From assembly GCA_003184365.1 (NCBI GenBank), contig NKYR01000102.1, positions 4,921-68,920 on the forward strand: a stretch of DNA of 64,000 nucleotides, given 5' to 3'. This stretch comes from Evernia prunastri. Taxonomy: Eukaryota; Ascomycota; Lecanoromycetes; Lecanorales; Parmeliaceae. The notes beneath the pieces are model-generated. The model was given only the letters and a program-made list of their open reading frames with translations. It had not been told where the DNA came from and ran no database searches. Positions 42,254-52,666 of this stretch are shown piece by piece. A program made the position numbers and the translations under genes. The first letter of the stretch is position 1. The number at the start of each line of letters is the position of its first letter.

Positions 42254-42470
42254 GCTGTTGCTCAACTTCTTGCGATTGATCTTTTCCTGATGGAAAAGAA
42301 GAAACAAAAGCATTAGCGATGTGCTTGCTATACCTCTTCATCTTTTCACATCTTTTCCAAGAAAAGAAGAAAAGAAGAAAAGATGATAGCATAACAAAGC
42401 ATTGCCATGCTTCTTGCTGGTGAGAAAAGAAGTTGAGCATTAGCAAGAAATTGAGCATCAGCATCATATT
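42254..42470 (+). repeat. Cluster of hairpin-family elements between trnI and trnS(TGA)
   Basis: At least three elements sit back to back: TTGCTCAACTTCTTGCGATTG with GAAACAAAAGCATTAGC, then TCATCTTTTCACATCTTTTCC with GAAAAGAAGAAAAGATGATAGC, then GAAGTTGAGCATTAGCAAG and ATTGAGCATCAGCATCA. The minus open frame across it is an artefact of the purine/pyrimidine arms. Confidence 0.8.
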
Positions 42471-42477
42471 TCCTTTA

Positions 42478-42563
42478 AGAGAATTGACCGAGTGGTTTAA
42501 GGTGATAAGCTTGAAACTTATCTGGTTAAAATGATCACATCCGTTCGAATCGGATATTCTCTG
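42478..42563 (+). tRNA. trnS2: tRNA-Ser(TGA)
   Basis: Acceptor AGAGAAT/ATTCTCT, anticodon stem ATAAG/CTTAT around CTTGAAA (TGA), long variable arm. Confidence 0.93.
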
Positions 42564-42593
42564 AAGTAAACATAAACTTATTATATTTATATA

Positions 42594-42613
42594 TATACAT
42601 ACATACATACATA
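42594..42613 (+). repeat. CATA tetranucleotide microsatellite
   Basis: Tandem CATA/ATAC units directly before trnP. Confidence 0.8.
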
Positions 42614-42686
42614 CGGGTTAGAGCCAGGTTGGTTAGGCGTCTCATTTGGGTTGAGGAAGTGTTATGTTCGAATCATAATGACCCGA
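42614..42686 (+). tRNA. trnP: tRNA-Pro(TGG)
   Basis: Acceptor CGGGTTA/TGACCCG, anticodon loop TTTGGGT (TGG). Confidence 0.93.
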
Positions 42687-42819
42687 TTTATCTTACCATC
42701 TGCTTCTTGCTCATCTTTTAAAAGATGAGAAACATGGGACTGATAATAAAAATGATAAAATAAATACTAATTATAATCTACATTAGTAGTGTAAATGATA
42801 TGGAAAGTATTATTTTTGT

Positions 42820-43976
42820 CCTTTTATTTGATAAAAGGACAAATAAGTATACAAAGAGATTGTTATGGAATCATAGCTATATATCAAAGAGAGCTGCCCT
42901 CGTTAAGGAGGTCGGCTGAAACGTGTAGTTTATACGATACATGCATGAAGAGCATGTTCAACTCTAATAAGAAATTATGTGTCTTAAAAATAAACGAAGT
43001 GAATTGAAATATCTTACTAACTTCAGGAAAAGAAATCAAAAGAGATTATTTAAGTAATGTGAATGAAATAAGAAGAGTCTTATACAAGTAAAATGGAGTG
43101 CATATCTGTTTGAATAAAAGGGGAACCTTCCTCTAAGACTAAATATGATATATATGTGATAGCGAAAAGTACCGTGAGGGAAATGATTGAAATAGCAGTT
43201 TTATAAGCAGCTCAAAAAAAGTTTAAATAAACGATAAGAGCGTACCTTTTGCATAATGGGTCAGCAAGTTAATGTTTGATGCGAGCAGTTTAGAAGTTTA
43301 GAATTAAGAGTTGCTTTACAAATTGCGTAGATAAAACAATTATGATATAATGATGCAGTATCAAAAATTAGACCCGAAACTTAGTGATCTTACCACAATC
43401 AGGGTTATAAAAGTCCGAACGGGTTATCGTTGTAAAGATATCCGAAGAATTGTGGTAAGTTAGTGAAAGACAATACTGACTAAGATAGCTGGTTTTCTGC
43501 GAAACCTATATAAGTAGGTAATTTAAATAGAATATCAGAAGGTACAGAATTGTGATCTCATGCAACTAGTACCCATTTTTCCTGTTAGGAAAAACGAATA
43601 GAGTGCTTTTTGCGGACATTGGGGGGTCGTGAAGACTCTATCAGTGAGTATTTGTTCTCGGAAGGACTAGATATGAATATTGAATAATCAGACATAGTAC
43701 GATAAGGTTGTATGTCTAAAGGGAAACAGCCCAGAACAAGAGTTAATAAGGTTCCAAAATTATTGTTAAGTGAAATTAAGGCAGTATTTATCCCAAACAG
43801 CCAGGGAATAGGCTTAGAAGCGGCCATTTTCTGAAGACCTCGTAACAGAGCACTGGTTTGTTTTTTATGGATTATAATCCATAATAAGGATAAAAGCACC
43901 GAAAATTTAACGGATCTAAACTATATACCGAGACCTTGTCCTTATATATTAATGTATCCGTATTTTACATTGTATA
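42820..43976 (+). rRNA. rnl: rnl 5' part, large-subunit rRNA
   Basis: Conserved 5' domain blocks include GAACTGAAACATCTTA-like TGAATTGAAATATCTTACTAACT (43000s), GCGAAAAGTACCGTGAGGGAAA near 43162, and AGACCCGAAACT near 43371 with ACTGACTAAGATAGCTGG. The first base is not determined. Open frames on either strand inside it are shadows. Confidence 0.93.
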
Positions 43977-43977
43977 N

Positions 43978-46800
43978 GTCCGAACGGGTTATCGTTGTAA
44001 AGATATCCGAAGAATTGTGGTAAGTTAGTGAAAGACAATACTGACTAAGATAGCTGGTTTTCTGCGAAACCTATATAAGTAGGTAATTTAAATAGAATAT
44101 CAGAAGGTACAGAATTGTGATCTCATGCAACTAGTACTCATTTTTCCTGTTAGGAAAAACGAATAGAGTGCTTTTTGCGGACATTGGGTGGTCGTGAAGA
44201 CTCTATCAGTGAGTATTTGTTCTCGGAAGGACTAGATATGAATATTGAATAATCAGACATAGTACGATAAGGTTGTATGTCTAAAGGGAAACAGCCCAGA
44301 ACAAGAGTTAATAAGGTTCCAAAATTATTGTTAAGTGAAATTAAGGCAGTATTTATCCCAAACAGCCAGGGAATAGGCTTAGAAGCGGCCATTTTCTGAA
44401 GACCTCGTAACAGAGCACTGGTTTGTTTTTTATGGATTATAATCCATAATAAGGATAAAAGCACCGAAAATTTAACGGATCTAAACTATATACCGAGACC
44501 TTGTCCTTATATATTAATGTATCCGTATTTTACATTGTATATTTGGGGTAGCGGAACATTGGGAAGTTTATGATTATGCCTTTATAAGGCATAAGAGATT
44601 TATTATATTTTAATAAGTAAACAAGCCAAGCGAAAATGCTGACATGAGTAACGATAAAGGGGAATACCCTCGCCTAAAGCTTATGGAATTTAATTAAAGT
44701 TACGGCCTCTAAGTTTATTATATATTTAATAAATAATCAACTATTTATTAATAATCCCTAAAGGGGTAAACGATGAGCAAATCTAAGATTTATAGAAAAT
44801 ATCATTTTTACATAGTGACAGATGATCTGGAAAACTGTATATCTCGTTTGCTAAATAGTAATAAACTAAAACAGATGATATGTTTAGCAGATGTTTTACC
44901 GTACCTAAATACTACCACAAGTAAGCAAGTAGAGTATACGAAGGCGTTCGAGTGAACAATCATTAAGGAACTCGGCAAATTGACTCACGTAACTTCGGGA
45001 GAAGGTGGGCCGTCCCTTTTGATTAATATCAGATATGGGATAGGAGGCACAGAATGGTGTTGTACGACTGTTTAATTAAAACAAAGCACGCTGCAAAGAA
45101 ATAAATTCGAAGTATTGGGTGTGATCTCTGCCCGATGGCGGCTGGTTATCGGATTTGCTTAGTTGACTAATATAAGCTAGGCTTTGAAGGAACCCCCGTT
45201 CAATGGCGGCCTTACAGATGAGGGTCCTAAGGTAGCGGAATACCCTGGCCGTTAAATGCGGTCTTGCATGAATGATGTAACGATACAGCAGCTGTCTCAA
45301 TGATTGGCTCGGTGAAATTGGAATAACTGTGCAGATACAGTTTACCTCTAGTTGGACGAGAAGACCCTATGCAGCTTTACTGTTGCTAGTTACCGAATAT
45401 GATATAATGAGTTTTAGTGTATAAGGTAATTGCTGAGATAAAATTGAAACACCTTTACTTCATTTATCATATTATATAAACCTTACCAGGGAATAGGTTT
45501 AGTAATAGCCATTTCTTAAAGATTTTATGTTAACACATGAGCACTGGTTGTAATAATTTATAGGAACAATTGCTAGGTGGCAGTTTATGCGGGGCACAGA
45601 TCCCATAAAAAGTACCTGGGAGTATCCAAATTCATTTCTGTAAAATTGCGATATGCAATTAAATATGTACAGGCTAGAATACTAGAAAAAATGTACATAT
45701 TTTTTATTTTTAGTCTGAAGTTGGTGTTATTTTAATATTTTTTTATTTTATTGCTAATTCAGTTATATATCCATTTAAGTTGGAACTTTTTTTTTTATTA
45801 AGTAAGATTTTCACTATTTAAAAATATAGATGTAATTAAATTGTTATGCCTTTGTTATCAGCATGGTGCAAAAAATAAGTATACATAAGTTAATAGTGTG
45901 TATATAACAAAAGGCCTGGATTAATGATTTTTATTGTTTACTAGTGTGTCCAAACCCGATGAAGAACTATCAATATCTTATAGACATCTGGTTAAATGAT
46001 AATTACTCTACTTGTCAAGTTTAACGGCTTAATCTTGCTTTACTGTTTGACTTACACGTCTTTCAGTCGCGTAAGCGGGGCATATGATCACAAGATGCAG
46101 AAAGGAAAGGTCTTGGATTATTGAAAAAGCTACGCTAGGGATAACAGGCTAATTTTCGCCAGAGAGTTCAAATTGAGTGCGGAGTTTGGCACCTCGATGT
46201 CGGCTTAGCTCATCCACATGAATGCAGGAGTCATGAAGGGTTCGACTGTTCGTCGATTAAGGAGCTACACGAGCTGGGTTAAATACGTCGTGAGACAGTA
46301 TGGTTTCTATCTTCTAGAGGAAGTTAGAATAAAATAAGGATAGCCCCTTGTACGAAAGGAGTTGGGTATATTAACCTATGGTTTACCTGTTGTTTATCTT
46401 TCTATATTAATATAGTTTTACATAATGTCTTTTATAACTGTGATCTGTGAGTTTATAGCTGAGTGTCCAAACTAAGTACTATGGCTTACACTGGTATTTT
46501 ATTTTTCACTAAAATAAAAGGGTAAGAATAAACTAAAAGAGATGATGTACCTGAGAAAAGGATAGGCACGGCAGGAAGGCTACGTTAGTTAATGATAAGT
46601 GCTGAATGCATATAGGCACGAAACATACCTTAGGATATTCTTAAATATATGTAGTTTAATACTACAATTTTGGGATCTTTTTATATTTTTATTAATTTTC
46701 GAGTTTATTAGAATTCTAATAAACACACATCGGTATTTAATGAATATAAAAACAGGATCTTAATTAATAGGTCTAAGTTTAAAGAATTGTGATGTTCTTA
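43978..46800 (+). rRNA. rnl: rnl central and 3' parts
   Basis: Overlaps the previous contig by about 560 bp. It then carries GGGGAATACCCTCGCCTAAA-like text, GGTCCTAAGGTAGCGGAATA (45225), GGACGAGAAGACCCTATGCAGCTT (45355), GGGATAACAGGCTAATTTTC (46140), GAGTTCAAATTGAGTGCGGAGTTTGGCACCTCGATGTCGGCT and CTGGGTTAAATACGTCGTGAGACAG. No intron interrupts these blocks; the variable region at 45645-45960 is expanded. The 3' end is approximate. Confidence 0.93.
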
Positions 46801-46900
46801 GGCATTAGGTACTAATTTTATAACCTACTAAATAATACGCTTATCTATACATTGTTTTTTATATTTTTGGATTTAAGATCTAACTAAACACGAGTATAAT

Positions 46901-46971
46901 GCCTGGTTAGCATAAAAGTAATGCAACCGTTTTGTAATCGGTAGAAGTAAGTGCGATACTTGCACTGGGCT
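46901..46971 (+). tRNA. trnT: tRNA-Thr(TGT), unit 1
   Basis: Acceptor GCCTGGT/ACTGGGC, anticodon stem ACCGT/TCGGT around TTTGTAA (TGT). Second copy at 47547-47617. Confidence 0.88.
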
Positions 46972-47035
46972 TACTTTATTTTCTTTTAAGAAGAAAATAA
47001 AGAAGAAAATCATAAAGTACCTTACTACTCATAAA

Positions 47036-47107
47036 GGCCCAGTCGTCAAACGGTTAAGACATAATGTTTTCACCATTATAACGCGGGTTCGATTCCCGCC
47101 TGGGCTA
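47036..47107 (+). tRNA. trnE: tRNA-Glu(TTC), unit 1
   Basis: Acceptor GGCCCAG/CTGGGCT, anticodon stem TAATG/CATTA around TTTTCAC (TTC). Second copy at 47682-47753. Confidence 0.92.
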
Positions 47108-47127
47108 TACAGTTGTTTTATTAACAA

Positions 47128-47159
<32 letters not shown>

Positions 47160-47205
47160 ACTGACTGACTGACAAACAGAGTATTATATGGTACAATACT
47201 ATACA

Positions 47206-47276
47206 TGCGGATTGATGTAATAGTAACATAACTGGCTCATGACCAGTCTACAGGGGTGCGAATCCTTTATCCGCAT
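47206..47276 (+). tRNA. trnM: tRNA-Met(CAT), unit 1
   Basis: Acceptor TGCGGAT/ATCCGCA, anticodon stem ACTGG/CCAGT around CTCATGA (CAT). Preceded by a GACA microsatellite (47133-47162). Second copy at 47856-47926. Elongator versus initiator identity is not settled. Confidence 0.9.
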
Positions 47277-47546
47277 ACCTGCCTTTTGTTATTGGTGTCC
47301 GTTACATATACATATATTAATACTATGTTTTCATATTAATAACCCACTTTTTAAGCCTAGTTGTTAAATAACACAGTAAACTGATAATATAGTCTAAATA
47401 TACATAGGCATGGTATTATAAAAATGAAGCAAAGATATACGATTTAACAGATAGTTTTTAATTTTATAACCTACTAAATAATACGCTTATCTATACATTG
47501 TTTTTTATATTTTTGGATTTAAGATCTAACTAAACACGAGTATAAT

Positions 47547-47617
47547 GCCTGGTTAGCATAAAAGTAATGCAACCGTTTTGTAATCGGTAGAAGTAAGTGC
47601 GATACTTGCACTGGGCT
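47547..47617 (+). tRNA. trnT: tRNA-Thr(TGT), unit 2
   Basis: Identical to unit 1, 646 bp downstream. Confidence 0.88.
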
Positions 47618-47681
47618 TACTTTATTTTCTTTTAAGAAGAAAATAAAGAAGAAAATCATAAAGTACCTTACTACTCATAAA

Positions 47682-47753
47682 GGCCCAGTCGTCAAACGGT
47701 TAAGACATAATGTTTTCACCATTATAACGCGGGTTCGATTCCCGCCTGGGCTA
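47682..47753 (+). tRNA. trnE: tRNA-Glu(TTC), unit 2
   Basis: Identical to unit 1, 646 bp downstream. Confidence 0.92.
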
Positions 47754-47773
47754 TACAGTTGTTTTATTAACAA

Positions 47774-47811
<38 letters not shown>

Positions 47812-47855
47812 TGACTGACTGACAAACAGAGTATTATATGGTACAATACTATACA

Positions 47856-47926
47856 TGCGGATTGATGTAATAGTAACATAACTGGCTCATGACCAGTCTA
47901 CAGGGGTGCGAATCCTTTATCCGCAT
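47856..47926 (+). tRNA. trnM: tRNA-Met(CAT), unit 2
   Basis: Identical to unit 1, 650 bp downstream after one extra GACA unit. Confidence 0.9.
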
Positions 47927-48236
47927 ACCTTCCTTTTGTTATTGGTGTCCGTTACATATACATATATTAATACTATGTTTTCATATTAATAACCCACTTT
48001 TTAAGCCTAGTTGTTAAATAACACAGTAAACTGATAATATAGTCTAAATATACATAGGCATGGTATTATAAAAATGAAGCAAAGATATACGATTTAACAG
48101 ATAGTTTTTAATTTTATACAAACTTATATTATACGTGTTGCTAATGCTTTGTGTAGCGCAAGCAGCAAGCAAGCAAGCAAGCAAGAAGTTGTACATCAGC
48201 ACCACAAAACATGGCTTTAGCAAAAAAAAGCCTAAA

Positions 48237-48309
48237 AAGGCTATAGCGTAATTGGTAAAGCAAGCTGCTCATGACAGCTCAGATGAGTGTTCGAATCATT
48301 CTGGCCTTA
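48237..48309 (+). tRNA. trnM: tRNA-Met(CAT), second type
   Basis: Acceptor AAGGCTA/TGGCCTT, anticodon stem AGCTG/CAGCT around CTCATGA (CAT). It differs throughout from the Met gene at 47206, so it is a second Met species (or an Ile tRNA if the C is modified). An AGCA repeat and hairpin boxes precede it (48140-48225). Overlap copy at 51820-51892. Confidence 0.88.
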
Positions 48310-48348
48310 ACATTGCAAGTATATTTGTATGGTTATTTACAAATATGA

Positions 48349-48430
48349 GTCCGAGTGCTGGAATTGGTAGACAGGATAAACTTAAGATTTATTGATTATT
48401 GTCGTGAACGTTCAAGTCGTTTTTCGGATA
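48349..48430 (+). tRNA. trnL: tRNA-Leu(TAA)
   Basis: Anticodon stem ATAAA/TTTAT around CTTAAGA (TAA), D arm CTGGAATTGGTAGACAGG, long variable arm, as in class II tRNA-Leu. Confidence 0.88.
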
Positions 48431-48565
48431 AGGTTTTTAATTATAAAAGCGTGATATATTGCAAAATAATGTATTAGCTAAAAGTATTGTTAGTTGTTTT
48501 TCCTTATTTTTCACCCTCTTTTATTAAAATATATGGATAAAGTGCAGGATAGATCAGGAGGGAAA

Positions 48566-48637
48566 GGGGACATAGTTTAATTGGTAAAACGTCTATTTTG
48601 CACATCGTTAATTTGGGTTCGAATCCCGCTGTCTCCA
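48566..48637 (+). tRNA. trnA: tRNA-Ala(TGC), weak anticodon stem
   Basis: Acceptor GGGGACA/TGTCTCC and T arm GGGTTCGAATCCC are strong. Anticodon loop reads TTTGCAC (TGC), but the stem TCTAT/ATCGT has only three good pairs. tRNA-Gln(TTG) by shifting the loop fits worse. It may be error-damaged or edited. Confidence 0.75.
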
Positions 48638-48726
48638 ATGCTAAATTAAGTGTATATTCTTATAATGTATAGTACTAGTTATACCTTAATGCATATTCTA
48701 TTACGTATATATAAGTATATAACATA

Positions 48727-48799
48727 GCCTAAGAAGCTCAATTGGTAGAGCGGAACTCTGAAGATGTTTAGGCTATAAGTTCGAATCTTATCTTGGGCA
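48727..48799 (+). tRNA. trnF: tRNA-Phe(GAA)
   Basis: Acceptor GCCTAAG/CTTGGGC, anticodon loop CTGAAGA (GAA), T arm AAGTTCGAATCTT. Confidence 0.88.
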
Positions 48800-48863
48800 T
48801 TCATAAGTATACGACTAATTGCTTATCCTAAGATAAAATGCCATCATAATTATTGTAAAANAA

Positions 48864-50223
48864 AGCTTAGACATATCCTTTTTAGATAAAGGTATAGGTT
48901 TATACGGCGGTCTTTTTCATGCTACACCTATTACACAAACTTTCCATATTTTTATCTTTTTTGTTAGTGCTATCATCTTACAATTAACTGCTTTTTATTC
49001 TAGAAAAGTTTGAGTTAAGAACTATGCTAGTTTCTACAACCTGTTTTTTAAAAATTTCATATATGATACAAACATTATTAATAAAATGGGACAACAATAT
49101 AGAATAATTGAATATCCTTTAATTATATTATTTATAATAATAGGCGGTACTTTCTTAGTATCCGCTAGTGATATAGTTTCTATTTTCCTATCTATAGAGT
49201 TACAAAGTTATGGTTTATATTTACTCTCCACACTTTATAGAAACTCTGAACTATCTACCTCTGCAGGTCTTACTTATTTTTTACTGGGCGGTTTATCTTC
49301 TTGTTTTATACTACTAGGTACAAGTCTATTGTATGCCAACTCTGGTACAACAAATTTAGACGGTTATTATGTGATAACCGGTTTATCTAGCATAGCCAAT
49401 GAGTATACCAGCGAAGCAGATAACATATTGGATTGATATAAACCTTTATATTTAAACCTATCTCTTTTAATTATGTCAGTAGGCTTCTTATTTAAGATAT
49501 CCGCTGCACCATTCCATTTTTGAAGCCCTGATGTGTATGATGCCATCCCTACAATAGTAACAACTTTTGTTGCAATAATAGCTAAAATTTCTATACTTAT
49601 ATTTTTATTAGAATTAATTCATTAAACTAGTAATTTTTATTTCGCTTTTAGTTTTAGTTGAACATCCGGTTTACTCTTTAGCTCCTTTTTATCTCTAATA
49701 ATAGGTACTGTGTTAGGTTTATCTCAGTTTAGAATAAAAAGGTTATTCGCATATAGTACAATCTCACACCTAGGCTTTATACTTTTAGCCTTAAGTATTA
49801 ACAGTTTAGAGTCTATTCAGGCTTTTCTATTTTACTTAATGCAATACTCAATTTCAAATCTAAATGCCTTTGTTTTATTAATTAGCATCGGATTCTCTTT
49901 ATACCCTTTTTCTTATAAAGATAAAGAAGAAAAATCAAATAATGCTCCCATTAACAGCGAAGCAGATCAATACAACAATTTATTAGATAGAAACAATTCA
50001 CCTATACAACTTATTAGTCAATTAAAAGGTTATTTTAATCTTAATCCTGTATTAGCTTTAAGTTTAGCCATTACTCTGTTTTCTTTTGTAGGTATACCTC
50101 CTCTTATAGGGTTTTTCGCAAAACAAATGGTACTGTCCGCAGCATTAGATAGTGGTTACGTTTTCTTAACTTTAATAGCAATATTAACTAGTGTTATAAG
50201 TGCTGTTTATTACTTAGCTGTAA
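48864..50223 (+). CDS. nad2: nad2, NADH dehydrogenase subunit 2, 5' and middle parts
   Basis: One frame with TGA as Trp from the contig start: [113 protein letters not shown] and LAITLFSFVGIPPLIGFFAKQ. TAA 49623-49625 (LIHxTSN) is TAT in the overlapping contigs at 50402 and 50639, so it is an error. SEAD inserts occur at 49409-49421 and 49955-49967. The N-terminus and a stretch after YYLAV are missing. Confidence 0.94.
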
Positions 50224-50224
50224 N

Positions 50225-50857
50225 TTATATTTAAACCTATCTCTTTTAATTATGTCAGTAGGCTTCTTATTTAAGATATCCGCTGCACCATTCCATTTTT
50301 GAAGCCCTGATGTGTATGATGCCATCCCTACAATAGTAACAACTTTTGTTGCAATAATAGCTAAAATTTCTATACTTATATTTTTATTAGAATTAATTCA
50401 TTATACTAGTAATTTTTATTTCGCTTTTAGTTTTAGTTGAACATCCGGTTTACTCTTTAGCTCCTTTTTATCTCTAATAATAGNTAATTATGTCAGTAGG
50501 CTTCTTATTTAAGATATCCGCTGCACCATTCCATTTTTGAAGCCCTGATGTGTATGATGCCATCCCTACAATAGTAACAACTTTTGTTGCAATAATAGCT
50601 AAAATTTCTATACTTATATTTTTATTAGAAATAATTCATTATACTAGTAATTTTTATTTCGCTTTTAGTTTTAGTTGAACATCCGGTTTACTCTTTAGCT
50701 CCTTTTTATCTCTAATAATAGGTACTGTGTTAGGTTTATCTCAGTTTAGAATAAAAAGGTTATTCGCATATAGTACAATCTCACACCTAGGCTTTATACT
50801 TTTAGCCTTAAGTATTAACAGTTTAGAGTCTATTCAGGCTTTTCTATTTTACTTAAT
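50225..50857 (+). CDS. nad2: Overlap copies of nad2 middle region
   Basis: Contigs 50225-50483 and 50485-50857 repeat about 49438-49860. They show TAT where the first copy has a stop, and one has an extra base change (Leu to Ile). Confidence 0.85.
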
Positions 50858-50858
50858 N

Positions 50859-51419
50859 ATTTCTATATTAACCCTAACATTACTATTGTTTATGTTTATT
50901 CCCCAAGAGTGTCTAAGAATGGGGAGCGTTTTAGCTCTTATATTGTTTAATCCTTAAATGTCTAGTACAATATTTCTTCTATTATTTATACCCTTGTTAG
51001 CTCTTATATTATTGGCCGTTAATTTAATATTTGCACCTAACAATCCATATATGGAGAAAAATAGCGCCTTTGAATGTGGCTTTAGTTCATTTTTGGGTCA
51101 GAACAGAACACAATTTAGTATTTCTTTTTTTATATTTGCTTTATTGTTTCTGCTGTTTGATTTAGAGATCTTATTAGTTTATCCTTATCTTGTNCTTCAA
51201 GATACAAAGTTTGAAGGTAGTGTTGTATCATCTATAAATGATGAGATGCGAAGCATTAATGTAGACACATTCAGCTTTAATATTAATAATATAGTATTAT
51301 CATCCTCTTTAACTATTACTATTTCCATATTAACCCTAACATTACTATTGTTTATGTTTATTCCCCAAGAGTGTCTAAGAATGGGGAGCGTTTTAGCTCT
51401 TATATTGTTTAATCCTTAA
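50859..51419 (+). CDS. nad2: Overlap copies of nad2 3' end and nad3 5' end
   Basis: Contig 50859-51193 carries the last nad2 codons (stop 50955-50957) and nad3 from 50958. Contig 51195-51751 carries nad2 to 51419 and nad3 from 51420 to its end (fused by N51752 to an AGCA-repeat contig). Same loci as 51899-52555. Confidence 0.85.
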
Positions 51420-51819
51420 ATGTCTAGTACAATATTTTTTCTATTATTTATACCCTTGTTAGCTCTTAAATTATTGGCCGTTAATTTAATATTTGCACCT
51501 AACAATCCATATATGGAGAAAAATAGCGCCTTTGAATGTGGCTTTAGTTCATTTTTGGGTCAGAACAGAACACAATTTAGTATTTCTTTTTTTATATTTG
51601 CTTTATTGTTTCTGCTGTTTGATTTAGAGATCTTATTAGTTTATCCTTATCTTGTAAGTGCTTATACTAATGGTGTATATGGTTTAGTTATTATGTTGAT
51701 GTTCCTTTTAGCTTTAACACTAGGTTTTGCTTTTGAATTAGGTAAAAAAGCNGCAAGCAAGCAAGCAAGAAGTTGTACATCAGCACCACAAAACATGGCT
51801 TTAGCAAAAAAAGCCTAAA

Positions 51820-51892
51820 AAGGCTATAGCGTAATTGGTAAAGCAAGCTGCTCATGACAGCTCAGATGAGTGTTCGAATCATTCTGGCCTTA
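51820..51892 (+). tRNA. trnM: Overlap copy of the second-type tRNA-Met, misplaced contig
   Basis: The 143-bp contig 51753-51895 matches 48165-48311 and has been placed between nad3 and nad2 pieces, probably through its AGCAAGCA repeat. Confidence 0.85.
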
Positions 51893-51898
51893 ACANTC

Positions 51899-52156
51899 TT
51901 TGATAAACATGAATATAAGTTAAACCAAGACCTTCAAGATACAAAGTTTGAAGGTAGTGTTGTATCATCTATAAATGATGAGATGCGAAGCATTAATGTA
52001 GACACATTCAGCTTTAATATTAATAATATAGTATTATCATCCTCTTTAACTATTACTATTTCTATATTAACCCTAACATTACTATTGTTTATGTTTATTC
52101 CCCAAGAGTGTCTAAGAATGGGGAGCGTTTTAGCTCTTATATTGTTTAATCCTTAA
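51899..52156 (+). CDS. nad2: nad2 C-terminus
   Basis: FDKHEYKLNQDLQDTKFEGSVVSSINDEMRSINVDTFSFNINNIVLSSSLTITISILTLTLLLFMFIPQECLRMGSVLALILFNP, TAA 52154-52156, directly followed by the nad3 ATG. The GATGCGAAGCAT word at 51979-51990 encodes MRSI and resembles the dispersed GCGAAGCA repeat core. Confidence 0.88.
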   Translation, partial: FDKHEYKLNQDLQDTKFEGSVVSSINDEMRSINVDTFSFNINNIVLSSSLTITISILTLTLLLFMFIPQECLRMGSVLALILFNP

Positions 52157-52555
52157 ATGTCTAGTACAATATTTTTTCTATTATTTATACCCTTGTTAGC
52201 TCTTATATTATTGGCCGTTAATTTAATATTTGCACCTAACAATCCATATATGGAGAAAAATAGCGCCTTTGAATGTGGCTTTAGTTCATTTTTGGGTCAG
52301 AACAGAACACAATTTAGTATTTCTTTTTTTATATTTGCTTTATTGTTTCTGCTGTTTGATTTAGAGATCTTATTAGTTTATCCTTATCTTGTAAGTGCTT
52401 ATACTAATGGTGTATATGGTTTAGTTATTATGTTGATGTTCCTTTTAGCTTTAACACTAGGTTTTGCTTTTGAATTAGGTAAAAAAGCACTATTTATTGA
52501 TAGTAGACAAATGTCTAATGTACCCTCCAGCGAAGCAGATAATAAATCAAATTAG
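52157..52555 (+). CDS. nad3: nad3, NADH dehydrogenase subunit 3
   Basis: 132 residues, NPYMEKNSAFECGFSSFLGQNRTQFSISFFIFALLFLLFDLEILLVYPY and GLVIMLMFLLALTLGFAFELGKKAL. The CGF loop and FLLFDLEIxLxYPY are the conserved Nad3 signatures. The tail SNVPSSEADNKSN carries the SEAD insert (52528-52540) 16 bp before the stop. nad2 TAA abuts nad3 ATG, as in many fungi. Confidence 0.95.
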   Translation: MSSTIFFLLFIPLLALILLAVNLIFAPNNPYMEKNSAFECGFSSFLGQNRTQFSISFFIFALLFLLFDLEILLVYPYLVSAYTNGVYGLVIMLMFLLALTLGFAFELGKKALFIDSRQMSNVPSSEADNKSN

Positions 52556-52666
52556 ATTAGTAAAGTTGCTTTTGTACTAACTAACTCTTATATACTATAA
52601 GTAATTTATACTTGTTATAAAAAAAATAAATATATGCCTCACATCTTTAAACAATACAAAATAATA

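Larger units (their letters stand above)
46815..48110 (+). repeat. Tandem duplication of a trnT-trnE-trnM unit inside one contig
   Basis: A 646-bp unit from about 46815 is repeated from about 47461, with the second 4 bp longer owing to one more GACA unit, plus a few substitutions. No N separates the copies. The breakpoints share the 10-bp word TAATTTTATA: before unit 1, at the junction, and after unit 2. The duplication could be real or a silently merged contig overlap. Confidence 0.75.

Noticed and set aside
42156..42608. Minus-strand 150-residue ORF
   Set aside because: It lies antisense to trnI, trnS(TGA) and a hairpin cluster; the purine-rich arms simply lack stops.
43585..45300. Minus and plus ORFs inside rnl (43585-43899, 44150-44464, 44773-44955, 45076-45300)
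   Set aside because: They lie within conserved rRNA and show no protein features.
47029..47229. Minus-strand ORF over the GACA repeat
   Set aside because: Antisense to trnE and trnM and composed largely of the microsatellite.
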